A DNA stretch of 64,000 nucleotides from Lachnotalea sp. AF33-28 (GTDB lineage: Bacteria > Bacillota > Clostridia > Lachnospirales > Lachnospiraceae), in the NCBI RefSeq assembly GCF_003477885.1, contig NZ_QUEE01000007.1, forward strand, positions 62,001 through 126,000. The letters run 5' to 3'. How positions within the stretch are numbered: position 1 is the stretch's first letter; every line of letters begins with the position of its first letter. Position numbers and translations under genes: made by a program. The notes beneath the pieces were generated by a model, which had not been told where the DNA came from, searched no databases, and was given only the letters and a program-made list of their open reading frames with translations. Below, piece after piece: positions 7,401 through 14,728 of the stretch.

Positions 7401-9810
7401 ATGGCAACACGATCGATCCCGGCGTGGCTTCCGCTATCTTGTATTCCTTCCAGAGGGACTCGTCAAGCGCTGCCAGCTCTTCCTGCGTGTAGCGCTCCGG
7501 AGAGCTGAGGTAATAGCCTGGCTTCGCGTCCGTGTCGACCCACATGCCTATCTGATAGGAATTCTCATCCATGGACGCGCCTTTGAGATAATACGGTTCG
7601 TCCGAATCCGCGTTATATCCCGTGAAGTACTGACCCGTCCCCAAGCGAAGCTCGACCTTTGGATGCTTCGTCGAATAGTTCAGCACGAGCGTCCGGTTTT
7701 TGGTGATCAGACCTGCCCGGAACTCTCCCTTTTCCTTGTCATATGGGATTTTCGTCCCGTCTGCCTCATCGGTCAGCGTTGCCGACACGCCCGCCGGCAG
7801 CCTGATCTGGAGCACCAGATATTCATTGTGCGGCAGCATCAGATCGGCGTAGGTCTTTTTGCCGTCCGGGCTGATGACCTTCACGTGGTGCCGCCTGTAT
7901 GTTCTGACTGTCGCAGTAGTTTCGTTTCCCGCGTTGTCAGTCGCGACCACGGTATATTCATTTCCCGCGTCATTGTTGCCGCCATCCGGCGCGGGGAGAC
8001 GATAGGTGGGGCCGGCTTGCGGCTCGCCGTTGATGGTCACCGACTTGATGCCGGAGGACGTCTCACCATTCAGCGCCGGGTCGCTCACGGTGAAGGTGTA
8101 CGCGCCGGGATTTCCATCGATGGTATCCTCGACGGTGTAGCTCTCGCCGTTCTTCAAAACCTCCAGCACCGGCGCTTTCGTGTCCGTTCCCATCACATGG
8201 CCGCACACAGTGCAGAGCTGCTTCTGATTGCTCCAGTCACCGGGGATGTGCTTTCCGTTTTGCTTGGACATCTCCGCCACCGGGTCACGCGCCTGACATT
8301 TCATATTCCGGCATGCCCAGACGTGGCACGACTGCCGGTTGACCCAGCCGAAGTCGTGCTTCCCGTTGCAGGGGTCGTCGATCAGCTCCATCTCCATCGC
8401 TTCGATCGCCCAGCCGTAGTTCTTCACGTACGGCAGCGTCAGCAGCTGCACGTCGATACGCCCGTTTTCATTGGGAATCAGAATATCATAGAGATTCCAG
8501 AAGAGGGCGAACTCGTCGTCGCGGTTGATGGCTTGCGCCTCAACCTTCAGCTTCACCAGCTTTCCATGGTATGAGCCTATTTTGATGGACTTGTAGTCTT
8601 CGGGCAGGGGGTTCCTGACAAGATCTCCTATATATCTTTTCCCTACGTCGATATCGTATACCTTTTCCAAGTATACACGATCGCCGTAGCCCATAGCTGC
8701 CGCCTCGTCCGAGATGTATCGAGAGTATCCTGTCGTCAGCTTCAGCTTCGCGTCCGTCACGGTGATGTTCTGACCGTGACACCAGCGTCCGCCGCCGATG
8801 GCCGCGCCGTGCGTACCGTGCGCCGTGATCTCGCCGCCGGTGATGGTGATATCGCGCGCCGGGACGTACTGACCGCCGCCGATGCCCGCGCCGTTGTATC
8901 CGCCGTGGGCGTTGATCTTGCCGCCGTAAATGTTGATATTATAGGCTGCGGTGTCGCCATCCATGTCCTGCAACGATTTCCAGCAGCCCCCGCCGATACC
9001 GGCTCCTCCATCGCCGCCCTTGGCGGAAATATCGCCGCCGTAGATGTAGATATCGCGGCCGCGGCCCTTGAAGCTGCCGCCGATGCCGGAGGCCGCTTCG
9101 CCGCCCTTCGCCTCGATTTTACCTGAGTAGAAATACAGCTTCTCGCCGCTGCCGTTTCTGCCGCCGCCAATGCCGGCTCCTCCATCGCCGCCCTTGGCGA
9201 TGATGGTGCCGCTCCAGAGCGATGGGTTCGTCTGAGAGCCGAAGTGCATATTTGCGCCGTGACCGTACATATCCAGGTTGAACAGACTTTCTGCGATATT
9301 GCGGGTCGCCCAGCTTCCTCCTATGCCCGCCGCTTTATAGCCACCCTGACACGTCACCGTGGTGCCCTCCATCACCTGCACGCACAGCTGCCCCTCGCTG
9401 CGGTTCTTCTGAATGGCCGCCCGTCCGGTGGCCCCCGTCAGCTTACTGTCCCGGTTGATAAAGTACAGATACGCCGACGCCTTTCCGTGCAGCTCGATGG
9501 CCGGTGTCTTGGCGTCCTTGTTCACCTGAATGTTAACGTTGTCCAGAAAAATGTGCGGTGCCGCCTTCTTTCCATTGATCTGGATCTTCTTGGTCCAGAC
9601 AAAGTCCGGATCGCTTGAGGACGAATAGATATAGTATGTCTTGCTGTCCTTGATGTTGATGTCGCTCGTTCTATTGCACAGATCGATCTCCACATCAAAT
9701 TTTGTGGGGATAGTATCCATCGCGCCGGTCTCCGCTGCAAAGACCGCTGTCGGCAGCAGCGTCAGCACCATGCAGCATAGAAGCATGATACTGAGTATTC
9801 GTTTCTTCAT
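4435..9810 (-). CDS. Giant cell-wall-anchored surface protein (1791 aa) with Gly-rich, InlB-type and CxxC repeats
   Basis: A signal peptide (MKKRILSIMLLCCMVLTLLP, cleaved near VFAAET) is followed by a glycine-rich region at about 140-370 with repeated GGDGGAGIGGG-type turns, which look like a beta-helix. A cysteine patch (CHVWACRNMKC) and Ig-like/Big-type segments come next. InlB B-type repeats (EHTVTFDANGGSEPEEL, EYTVRFNANGGGGTMADV) lie at about 1170-1420. About 1450-1730 holds CxxC-containing repeats (HWHECSCGDK, HKECTVCGY). The end is a sorting signal: SPQTGD near 1753, a hydrophobic helix and KKKKENAE. S/PPxTG motifs are the kind used by class B sortases such as the one at 15039-15887. 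Its start overlaps the stop of the 117-residue membrane protein by 4 bases, so the two are translationally coupled. It is the likely output of the sigma/PrsW module upstream. Host ligand unknown. Confidence 0.85.
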   Translation of the reverse strand: MKKRILSIMLLCCMVLTLLPTAVFAAETGAMDTIPTKFDVEIDLCNRTSDINIKDSKTYYIYSSSSDPDFVWTKKIQINGKKAAPHIFLDNVNIQVNKDAKTPAIELHGKASAYLYFINRDSKLTGATGRAAIQKNRSEGQLCVQVMEGTTVTCQGGYKAAGIGGSWATRNIAESLFNLDMYGHGANMHFGSQTNPSLWSGTIIAKGGDGGAGIGGGRNGSGEKLYFYSGKIEAKGGEAASGIGGSFKGRGRDIYIYGGDISAKGGDGGAGIGGGCWKSLQDMDGDTAAYNINIYGGKINAHGGYNGAGIGGGQYVPARDITITGGEITAHGTHGAAIGGGRWCHGQNITVTDAKLKLTTGYSRYISDEAAAMGYGDRVYLEKVYDIDVGKRYIGDLVRNPLPEDYKSIKIGSYHGKLVKLKVEAQAINRDDEFALFWNLYDILIPNENGRIDVQLLTLPYVKNYGWAIEAMEMELIDDPCNGKHDFGWVNRQSCHVWACRNMKCQARDPVAEMSKQNGKHIPGDWSNQKQLCTVCGHVMGTDTKAPVLEVLKNGESYTVEDTIDGNPGAYTFTVSDPALNGETSSGIKSVTINGEPQAGPTYRLPAPDGGNNDAGNEYTVVATDNAGNETTATVRTYRRHHVKVISPDGKKTYADLMLPHNEYLVLQIRLPAGVSATLTDEADGTKIPYDKEKGEFRAGLITKNRTLVLNYSTKHPKVELRLGTGQYFTGYNADSDEPYYLKGASMDENSYQIGMWVDTDAKPGYYLSSPERYTQEELAALDESLWKEYKIAEATPGSIVLPFILITIDAAAYEENGGWYVYAKATNPTGTTYVSTPKMIIDVENPKAIDLSTGKELKSYGKYYGDLRFKVEDSSPVTVRCHTSPSGKAELLTPDENGVYTIPAEYDNSIQHTLIIEDACGNVASYKSFRVFWNYLTNVREKDHWDVAPAQPIRISREQNLKEELSKVQIGVFSADTSGFIPVEVSWEIPADYDPQSQREQTFTVNGTVILEGTGARCNSGLDVITRPGEEWKKNISVQVTVEGEPQYKVTVQDCENGRVKVVNAAGTAEDGTPLFFKGELVMLSIDPDEGYMLSTLSVNGNPAAVAVGDDTYTFTQPEGDVTITAAFEMRNEHTVTFDANGGSEPEELPEEVTTAMPAKKILHGSEYSLPECEFIAPEGKQFKAWEIDGAEYPVNAPVTVTADITVKALWEDAPPAPAEYTVRFNANGGGGTMADVTGVSGSYTLPSCGFTEPEGKQFKGWSTSADGSVISGTTYEVSSDTTFYAIWESKEYSIIVTDGKATIGAGSEISKAAQGTTITLTANAAPDGKVFDKWVVESGNTTLEDANSETTTFIMPDSEVSVKATYTIPHTHTYDQEIQKPETLKSAADCTNDAVYFKSCSCGEISTTETFTAAGTQLGHAWASDWSKDTDNHWKECSRCHEKKDEAAHDYGSDNICDTCGYDKTVPHTHNLTLVPAKAPTCTEKGNTAYYTCDGCDKWFEDATGASEITDKTSVILAATGHSASDWKSDNTDHWKECTVVGCGVIIEGSKAAHTAGEWIIDTPATATTSGSKHKECTVCGYTMATETIPATGGGEHTHSYGSEWKNDADNHWHECSCGDKKDTAAHTAGEWIIDTPATATTDGSKHKECTVCGYTMATETIPATGGGEHTHSYGSDWKNDATNHWHECSCGDKADKAAHDFKWVVDKEATATQKGSKHEECRVCGYKKAAVEIPATGTPTEPGKPTDSDSPQTGDNSNMILWIALLFVSGGIVIGITVYSKKKKENAE
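4700..5140 (-). repeat. 219-bp tandem coding repeat
   Basis: Two nearly identical units with a spacing of exactly 219 bases (73 codons) are visible; for example the same 15-base landmark starts at 4741 and 4960, and another at 4801 and 5020. More diverged copies flank them. Each unit encodes a pair of CxxC-type knuckles. Such near-identity suggests recent duplication and a length that can vary between strains. Confidence 0.85.
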
Positions 9811-10160
9811 TGGCTTTTCTCCTCCTTTTCGTGTCGGTTCGGCTTATCCGTCCCGTCTTTTCTCCGGTTTTCCTTGCTTCTGAGCCGGAAGCACAGCGCG
9901 GTGATGACCACCGCCGCTGCAAAGGAGACGACGGCCACCAGCACATAGCCGCCCGCGTCCTCCCGCAGCAGCATCGCGCCGAACACGCCCTGGGCGGCGG
10001 TCTGCCCCTGCCCGATGAGCGTTCCCACCGCCTGCATCAGTGCCGCAAACAACAGCAGACACACAGCGGATAGGCCTCCGACCTCTCGTCGCCGTCTTTG
10101 GCGGCCCATTTCACGCACACGCTGCTTGACGAGTGCAACTCGTCTTGCGGTATCGTACAT
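9807..10160 (-). CDS. Two-TM small membrane protein, paralogue of the putative anti-sigma protein
   Basis: 117 residues: a basic cytoplasmic head (ARRVALVKQRVREMGRQRRR), a first membrane helix (LSAVCLLLFAALMQAVGTLI), a short outside loop, a second helix (VLVAVVSFAAAVVITALCF) and a charged tail starting RLRSKENRRK. The layout and the CFRLR motif after the second helix match the 120-residue protein at 11559-11921, so the two are paralogues. GAGAGGAGG precedes the ATG. Its stop overlaps the start of the giant surface protein, and a terminator separates it from PrsW upstream. It could be a second anti-sigma-like sensor or a chaperone for the surface protein; neither is shown. Confidence 0.65.
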   Translation of the reverse strand: MYDTARRVALVKQRVREMGRQRRRREVGGLSAVCLLLFAALMQAVGTLIGQGQTAAQGVFGAMLLREDAGGYVLVAVVSFAAAVVITALCFRLRSKENRRKDGTDKPNRHEKEEKSQ

Positions 10161-10204
10161 TTCGTTTGAACCTCCTCTCTGGATTTTTTGAAATGCGGCT
10201 TAAA

Positions 10205-10218
10205 AACCCCTTCACTTA
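10205..10218 (-). repeat. Conserved 3' element core, short copy
   Basis: AACCCCTTCACTTA, identical to the core of the repeats at 525-580 and 51474-51530. It is in the intergenic leader of the 117-residue protein and lies next to TATATAAG on the minus strand, so it may overlap a promoter. Confidence 0.5.
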
Positions 10219-10267
10219 TATAGGTACAAAAAATCGAAAAAACTCTCACCCAAAACGCAAAATTTTT

Positions 10268-10302
10268 CAAAAAAATTTGAGAGCCGCCAAAAAGCAGCTC
10301 TC
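10268..10302 (-). terminator. Terminator after prsW-like gene
   Basis: Stem GAGAGC/GCTCTC with further pairing inside (10279-10302), followed on the minus strand by AAATTTTTTTG. It lies 18 bases after the stop of the gene ending at 10320 and separates the sigma/PrsW operon from the surface-protein operon. Confidence 0.8.
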
Positions 10303-10319
10303 AGGGGGTAAATGTTCGG

Positions 10320-10949
10320 TTATTTCCTCTGCGATAAGCGGAAAACGGACCATCTTCCCGCCGCCACCAGCAGCACCGGCAGGGCGTAGGCGATGTACTG
10401 CGCCGCGCCGCCGTGGGCGATGAGCAGATTATAGATGGCGTGGAGGGTGATGGCCGCGCCCAGCAGCCCGCAGGTGCCTGCGATTTTCAGCCACGTCCGC
10501 TGCCACGTGTACGCAAGCCCGCCGCCCACGATCAGACCGCAGAGGACGTGCATGGCTCCTGTGCCGAAGCCACGGAAGAAGATGAAGGAGAAGCGGTCCG
10601 CGCCGTTCTGGATCAGATAGCAGACGTTTTCAAAGGTGGCGAAGGCGAGGGCGACTGTTATTGCGGCAGTCTTGATTTTATCCCCCTCCGGCTCGAATAC
10701 CAGAAGATAGAACACCAGCGGCAGCAGCTTCATCATTTCCTCCACCACCGGCGCGATCTCTGCCGTGGCAGCAAGGGCGTCCGCCTGACATACCGCCGCG
10801 AGAAAGGTGTTGATATAGGCCGAAAGCAGGCACACCCCCATTCCGGCAATGCAGAACAGGAAGAAGCGGAGCTGCCGCCTGCCCATGCACAGTGCGGCCA
10901 CCAGCAGGGGAGACACCATGCAGAGGAAGATGTTTTCGATGTAGGTCAT
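10320..10949 (-). CDS. PrsW-family intramembrane metalloprotease
   Basis: 209 residues from the ATG at 10949, whose ATGA overlaps the stop of the upstream gene. The frame is open further upstream but there overlaps the seven-TM gene. The PrsW/CPBP-type motifs are all present: EEMMK near residue 73, FENVCYL near 106, HVLCGLIVGG near 135 and HAIYNL near 170, all within or next to hydrophobic helices. In Bacillus subtilis PrsW makes the first cut in the anti-sigma factor RsiW; in C. difficile a homologue cuts RsiT. Placement in one operon with an ECF-type sigma factor and a two-TM protein points to the same job here. The substrate is inferred. Confidence 0.85.
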   Translation of the reverse strand: MTYIENIFLCMVSPLLVAALCMGRRQLRFFLFCIAGMGVCLLSAYINTFLAAVCQADALAATAEIAPVVEEMMKLLPLVFYLLVFEPEGDKIKTAAITVALAFATFENVCYLIQNGADRFSFIFFRGFGTGAMHVLCGLIVGGGLAYTWQRTWLKIAGTCGLLGAAITLHAIYNLLIAHGGAAQYIAYALPVLLVAAGRWSVFRLSQRK

Positions 10950-11572
10950 GCGTCCACCGCCTTTCTCATGGCGGGCAGCAGCCCCAGAATCGCGAGCGTC
11001 AGCAGCATATCGCACCAGAAGGTGGGGCTTTCCGGAGAGGTGTTCGGCCAGAAGCAGCCCGCCGTCCAGAGCAGATACTCCGAGACGACAAAGCACAGTA
11101 CCCCTATGTGGAAATACCGCATATTCCGCGCCGTATCCGTCTGCTCGTTGGCGTAGACCAGCCCCCGAATGGCGCAGAAGGAGAGCCATATCATCATGCC
11201 GCACCAGATCAGGTTGGAGAGGATGTCCCCGAAGGTGCAGTAGAACGCCAGCAGCGGCACACCGAACACAGGCGCAAGCCATGCCCTGCGGCAGCGGAAG
11301 CTGCGCTCGTCTGTTCCGGCCAGCGTGGCCTGCAAAATGTGCAGGAAAATTACGCTGGCCACCCAGCCGAACTCCGAGACATAAAAGACCCGGGGCGTGG
11401 TATCGAACAGCAGCAGATACAGCGTCCAGTAGAGCGAACCAAGGGCAAAGCAGCCGTAGAAGCACAGCAGCAGAAAATACGCCTGCCGCCCGCTTTTCCG
11501 GTAGGCGACACCCGAGAGCAGCGCGCCGACGAACGTGACCAGCAGTTGCAGCAGGTTCTCAATCAGCTCCAT
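10946..11572 (-). CDS. Seven-TM membrane protein of the sigma/PrsW operon
   Basis: 208 residues from the ATG at 11572 (GAGGATGCGC just before it). About seven hydrophobic helices are visible, beginning LLQLLVTFVGALLSGVA and ending LLLTLAILGLLPAM. No catalytic motif is recognised. It overlaps the upstream gene by 14 bases and the PrsW gene by 4, so the three are made together. It might be the sensor or an accessory for the protease. I do not recognise a named family. Confidence 0.75.
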   Translation of the reverse strand: MELIENLLQLLVTFVGALLSGVAYRKSGRQAYFLLLCFYGCFALGSLYWTLYLLLFDTTPRVFYVSEFGWVASVIFLHILQATLAGTDERSFRCRRAWLAPVFGVPLLAFYCTFGDILSNLIWCGMMIWLSFCAIRGLVYANEQTDTARNMRYFHIGVLCFVVSEYLLWTAGCFWPNTSPESPTFWCDMLLTLAILGLLPAMRKAVDA

Positions 11573-11921
11573 GCGCATCCTCGCTTTCCTTGTCCTGCCC
11601 GTCCTCACGGCTCATCTGCCGCAGCCGGAAGCACAAAACGGTCACGCATACGCCGAGTAAAAACGCCAGAAGTCCGATGACGATGTATCCCAAGGCCGCG
11701 CCGCCGTGAAAGATGCTTGCCGCCGTTTCAAAGCCGGAATAATCGCCTGTTTGGATGCTTTCGGCAATGCCGGGCATGGCGAGGGACGCGCCGATGAGCA
11801 GCACAAGGCACGCCGCCACGGCGGAAGCCATAGTGACCGTATTGCGCCGCAGCCGTTTTTTCCTTTCCATTGCAGCAATGCGCCGCTTGGTCTCCACGAC
11901 CCGTTCCTCATGACTGCGCAT
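11559..11921 (-). CDS. Two-TM putative membrane anti-sigma factor
   Basis: 120 residues: a basic, helical head (HEERVVETKRRIAAMERKKR), a first membrane helix (VAACLVLLIGASLAM), an outside loop of about 30 residues, a second helix (IGLLAFLLGVCVTVLCF) and a charged tail starting RLRQMSRED. Its start overlaps the end of the sigma gene by 14 bases, the normal arrangement for an anti-sigma factor. The cytoplasmic head is short compared with RsiW-type proteins and lacks a recognisable zinc anti-sigma motif, so the role rests on gene order and topology. The paralogue at 9807-10160 shares the CFRLR motif. Confidence 0.6.
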   Translation of the reverse strand: MRSHEERVVETKRRIAAMERKKRLRRNTVTMASAVAACLVLLIGASLAMPGIAESIQTGDYSGFETAASIFHGGAALGYIVIGLLAFLLGVCVTVLCFRLRQMSREDGQDKESEDAHGAD

Positions 11922-12456
11922 TTGTGATCCCCTCCCGTTCCAGCAGCCTTCGCAGGCTCTCTTTTCCGCGATACACCATGTTGGTGATCTGCTTCACCGT
12001 TTTTCCCGTGACCTCCGCCGCCTGCGCGTAGCTCATGTCCTCAAAATAGATGAGATACAGGACTTCCCGATAGTCCGGGTTCATTTCGCCCATGCAGAAA
12101 TGCAGGACGCGGTTGCGCTCCTCCGTCCGTATGACCTCCTCCGCCAGCAACCGACCCTCCGGCTCCTCCGCCAGCTCGTCCAGACTGAACAGGCGTCTCC
12201 GCTTGCTCTTGCGGCGCAGCGCCATGTGCCGCGCGGCCTTATAGAGATACGCCTTGAAGCCGCCGTCCCGGATGCGGGGCTTTTTGGTGAACAGATATGC
12301 AAAAACGTCCAGCATCAGCTCCTCCGCCTCGTGAACGTCGTGCAGATAGCCATCTATATACAGGGTCAGGGGGTCGCCGTATTTTTTCATCAGGGCCTCC
12401 AGCCCCGCGTCATCGCCGTTCAGATATTGGCGGTATAGGGTTTCGTCGCAGGCCAT
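11908..12456 (-). CDS. ECF-type sigma-70 family RNA polymerase sigma factor
   Basis: 182 residues from the ATG at 12456 with AAAGGAAG eight bases before it; a longer open frame exists upstream but lacks support. Region 2 is seen at about 15-75 (EALMKKYGDPLTLYIDGYL, AEELMLDVFAYLF) and region 4 at about 115-172 (NPDYREVLYLIYFEDMSYAQ, then AAEVTGKTVKQITNMVYRGK). There is no region 3, as in ECF factors. Partner genes downstream encode a two-TM protein and a PrsW protease, which suggests release by membrane proteolysis. A small HTH gene is transcribed just ahead of it from a good promoter at 12750-12778. Confidence 0.9.
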   Translation of the reverse strand: MACDETLYRQYLNGDDAGLEALMKKYGDPLTLYIDGYLHDVHEAEELMLDVFAYLFTKKPRIRDGGFKAYLYKAARHMALRRKSKRRRLFSLDELAEEPEGRLLAEEVIRTEERNRVLHFCMGEMNPDYREVLYLIYFEDMSYAQAAEVTGKTVKQITNMVYRGKESLRRLLEREGITNAQS

Positions 12457-12503
12457 AGCGTTCACTTCCTTTTTGCGGATGCTAAAATGCAGAGGGGTAT
12501 CCG

Positions 12504-12713
12504 TCAGGTGCTTGCCCTGCCGGGATCGCGGGGCTGTTCCTGAAAGCGCGGGTCGGACGGCTTTTCCGCGTTTTCCGGGATCGCCCATGAACGCCCGAAC
12601 CGGGACGCGCCGGGGATCCGCCCCTCGGCGCAATACTGATTGACCCGCCGCTCCGACACGCCCCAACGGTAGGACGCCTCCCGAATGGAGATATAGCCCT
12701 TGATCCCGTTCAT
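12504..12713 (-). CDS. Small helix-turn-helix (MerR/excisionase-like) protein
   Basis: 69 residues from the ATG at 12713; GGAGG lies 6 bases before it, and the earlier in-frame ATG overlaps that ribosome site. The core GYISIREASYRWGVSERRVN followed by QYCAEGRIPGASRFGRSWAI is a MerR/excisionase-type winged helix that binds DNA. It is the first gene after the promoter at 12750-12778 and precedes the ECF sigma gene by 47 bases. It may be the local regulator of the cassette. Excisionase function is possible but the element recombinase is not in this window. Confidence 0.8.
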   Translation of the reverse strand: MNGIKGYISIREASYRWGVSERRVNQYCAEGRIPGASRFGRSWAIPENAEKPSDPRFQEQPRDPGRAST

Positions 12714-12749
12714 ACCGCACCTCCGCATGGATAATACTCAACACGATAC

Positions 12750-12778
12750 ATTATATACGAATATCCGAATAAAAGCAA
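12750..12778 (-). promoter_or_regulatory. Sigma-A type promoter of the HTH-ECF-PrsW operon
   Basis: On the minus strand TTGCTT (12773-12778), a 17-base spacer and a perfect TATAAT (12750-12755). It starts about 35 bases before the HTH gene. The stretch 12779-12838 shows no gene. Confidence 0.8.
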
Positions 12779-12838
12779 GCCCACACGGACGTTGGTTTTA
12801 ACGAATTGTCGCATTTTCCTCACATCAGGGTATGTATT

Positions 12839-12858
12839 GGCTGCCCTCGCAGGCAGCC
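12839..12858 (-). other. Hairpin after the CHAP-protein gene
   Basis: GGCTGCC/GGCAGCC with a 6-base loop, 30 bases after the stop at 12890. There is no clear T-run, so it would be at best a weak terminator of the transfer operon. Confidence 0.45.
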
Positions 12859-12889
12859 ATTTCCCTCTTTTCGCGCAATACCGTGCAGG

Positions 12890-14611
12890 CTAATACTGAG
12901 GCACTCCGTACCCAAGCACCTCATAATGCCCTACGCTGTACTGATTGACACGGCAGCTATCGCCGGAGTTGCCCTCCACGGTATAAACGATGCCGTTTTC
13001 TACCTTTTGTACGATGCCTACATGGTCGGATAGTCCGTCCTGCGGACCTGACGAACCTCTATTATCCCAATCAAAGAAGATAATCATACCGGGAACAGGC
13101 TCGGCAGAGCCGTCGATCCACTGCCCACGGTCTTTGAACCATTGAACACCGTTGACGCAGCCTGCGAATTTCGGAATCACGCCGGTTTCAATATAGCCGC
13201 ACTCGTTGGCGCACCAGCTCACGAAGCAGGCACACCACTCCACACGGCTCCCGAAGCCGTACCAAGACCAGTAAGGCTCGCCGCCCACATTGCCCACCTG
13301 CGACAAGGCAACGGTCACGATCTGATCATCGCTGTATCGGATGCCGTAGAGGACAGCCGCCCAAAGGGAGTTGTTCTTGTCCTCCAGCAGCTCCGCAAGA
13401 TACTCTCGCTGTTCTTCATTGAAGCCGTATTGGTCAGCCATTTCCTCCACCGTCTTATGCGACACCGTTATATACAGTGTCGTTCTCGTTTCGGTGGTTT
13501 CGGTCTGCACGATATTTCCGTTACCGTCATCGGTTTCGGTGATGACCGTTTCAGAATTGCTTTCTGTCCGTGACGATATGCTGTTCATCTCCCAAAATAT
13601 ATCCTTGAGAAGCTGCTTTTTGGTGTCGTCCATCGTGGCAACCTCCATCGGCTCGTCGGGATCGGTGTTGACCTTGACCGAGTAAACCGCAAGGACTTCC
13701 TTCCATACGGCACGGCTTCCCGACATTTCAAGTGTATCATAGGAAGTACCGTTTCGTATCTCCAACAGCCTGTTGTCGTATTCCGTGTTGATCTCCTGCA
13801 CGGCTGTCCGCATGGACTGTCCCGTGCCGGAATCCTCACCGGAGAAGAATATCCCAAACACAGAACCGCAGATCAACGCAATCAGGCAGATGACAATGAT
13901 AACCACAACGGCGACCCATCCGCCTGCGGCAATGGCCGCTACCAATGCTTTTGCTGCCGCTATGATCGCCTTGACCGCCGCAACGGTTGCTTTGACAGCG
14001 GCCTTCACACCGGCGGCGGTCGCCTTGGCTGCGGCTTTGGCGGCCTGTGCCGCTTTCTGTGTGGCTTTCACGGTCGCCTGTGCGGTTTTCTGTGCCGTCT
14101 TTGCCGCCTGCCGGGTGGTTTTAATGGCGGTCTTAGTGGTCTTGACCGATTTCTGCGCCGCTTTCGCCGTACCTTTGCCTGCGGTCTTGACCGTTTTCTT
14201 TCCGGCAGAACGGGCGGATTGCTTGACGGTCTTTTCCGTCTGCTCCACCGTCTTAATGGTCTTATTACCGGAAGCACAGACAGACTGCCTTTTCAGCGAT
14301 TCCGCCGCCCGCTTTTCTTTGAACTGCCTGATGCCGTCCTTTGCCTTGGATACATTCCGCTTGGTTTCCGCCAGCCCCTTGCGTCCCTGCTTATCGAACT
14401 GATGCGCCGCTTCGTGAGTTATGCGGTCAACGCCGCCCTCGATGCGGTCGGAGGCATATTCCTCTGCGCTGTGTTCTTCGGGATGGGCGGCGTGTTCCGC
14501 CTTCTCCTTGGTCTGCACATAGGCGGAGCGCATCCGGTCGGCGGCGATCGCCGCCTTGTCTATCTTCTTGATCGTGCCTTTCACCACATCTCTTGTTTTG
14601 ATTTTAGGCAT
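12890..14611 (-). CDS. CHAP-domain peptidoglycan hydrolase of the conjugation system (CD1108 family)
   Basis: 573 residues. The first 220 are rich in Lys and Ala repeats (TKTAIKTTRQAAKTAQ and similar) and probably form a long helix. One membrane helix follows (VAVVVIIVICLIALICGSVF, about 230-250), placing the rest outside. The C-terminal third is a CHAP amidase/endopeptidase with the active Cys in EWCACFVSWCA and the His in SDHVGIVQK. Homologues in Tn1549/CTn4-type elements locally open the wall for the transfer channel, the role of VirB1. GAAAGGAGG precedes the ATG. It is the last transfer gene before the cargo module. Confidence 0.88.
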   Translation of the reverse strand: MPKIKTRDVVKGTIKKIDKAAIAADRMRSAYVQTKEKAEHAAHPEEHSAEEYASDRIEGGVDRITHEAAHQFDKQGRKGLAETKRNVSKAKDGIRQFKEKRAAESLKRQSVCASGNKTIKTVEQTEKTVKQSARSAGKKTVKTAGKGTAKAAQKSVKTTKTAIKTTRQAAKTAQKTAQATVKATQKAAQAAKAAAKATAAGVKAAVKATVAAVKAIIAAAKALVAAIAAGGWVAVVVIIVICLIALICGSVFGIFFSGEDSGTGQSMRTAVQEINTEYDNRLLEIRNGTSYDTLEMSGSRAVWKEVLAVYSVKVNTDPDEPMEVATMDDTKKQLLKDIFWEMNSISSRTESNSETVITETDDGNGNIVQTETTETRTTLYITVSHKTVEEMADQYGFNEEQREYLAELLEDKNNSLWAAVLYGIRYSDDQIVTVALSQVGNVGGEPYWSWYGFGSRVEWCACFVSWCANECGYIETGVIPKFAGCVNGVQWFKDRGQWIDGSAEPVPGMIIFFDWDNRGSSGPQDGLSDHVGIVQKVENGIVYTVEGNSGDSCRVNQYSVGHYEVLGYGVPQY

Positions 14612-14657
14612 TTTCCCTCCTTTCCGGGGCGCACCATAACGCCCCTGAATTGAATAA

Positions 14658-14688
14658 GAGGGGCAAAGGTATCAACCCCTTGCCCCTC
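14658..14688 (-). terminator. Terminator-like hairpin between VLP and CHAP genes
   Basis: Arms GAGGGGCAA/TTGCCCCTC with 13 bases between, followed on the minus strand by TTATTCAATT. The weak T-run suggests partial termination within the transfer operon. Confidence 0.55.
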
Positions 14689-14728
14689 AAAGTGCGGGAG
14701 CTGAAAAGCCTTACTACGACTGACTTTT

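Noticed and set aside
10950..11465. N-terminal extension of the PrsW frame
   Set aside because: It overlaps the seven-TM gene in another frame, lacks a ribosome site, and the ATG at 10949 is coupled to the upstream stop.
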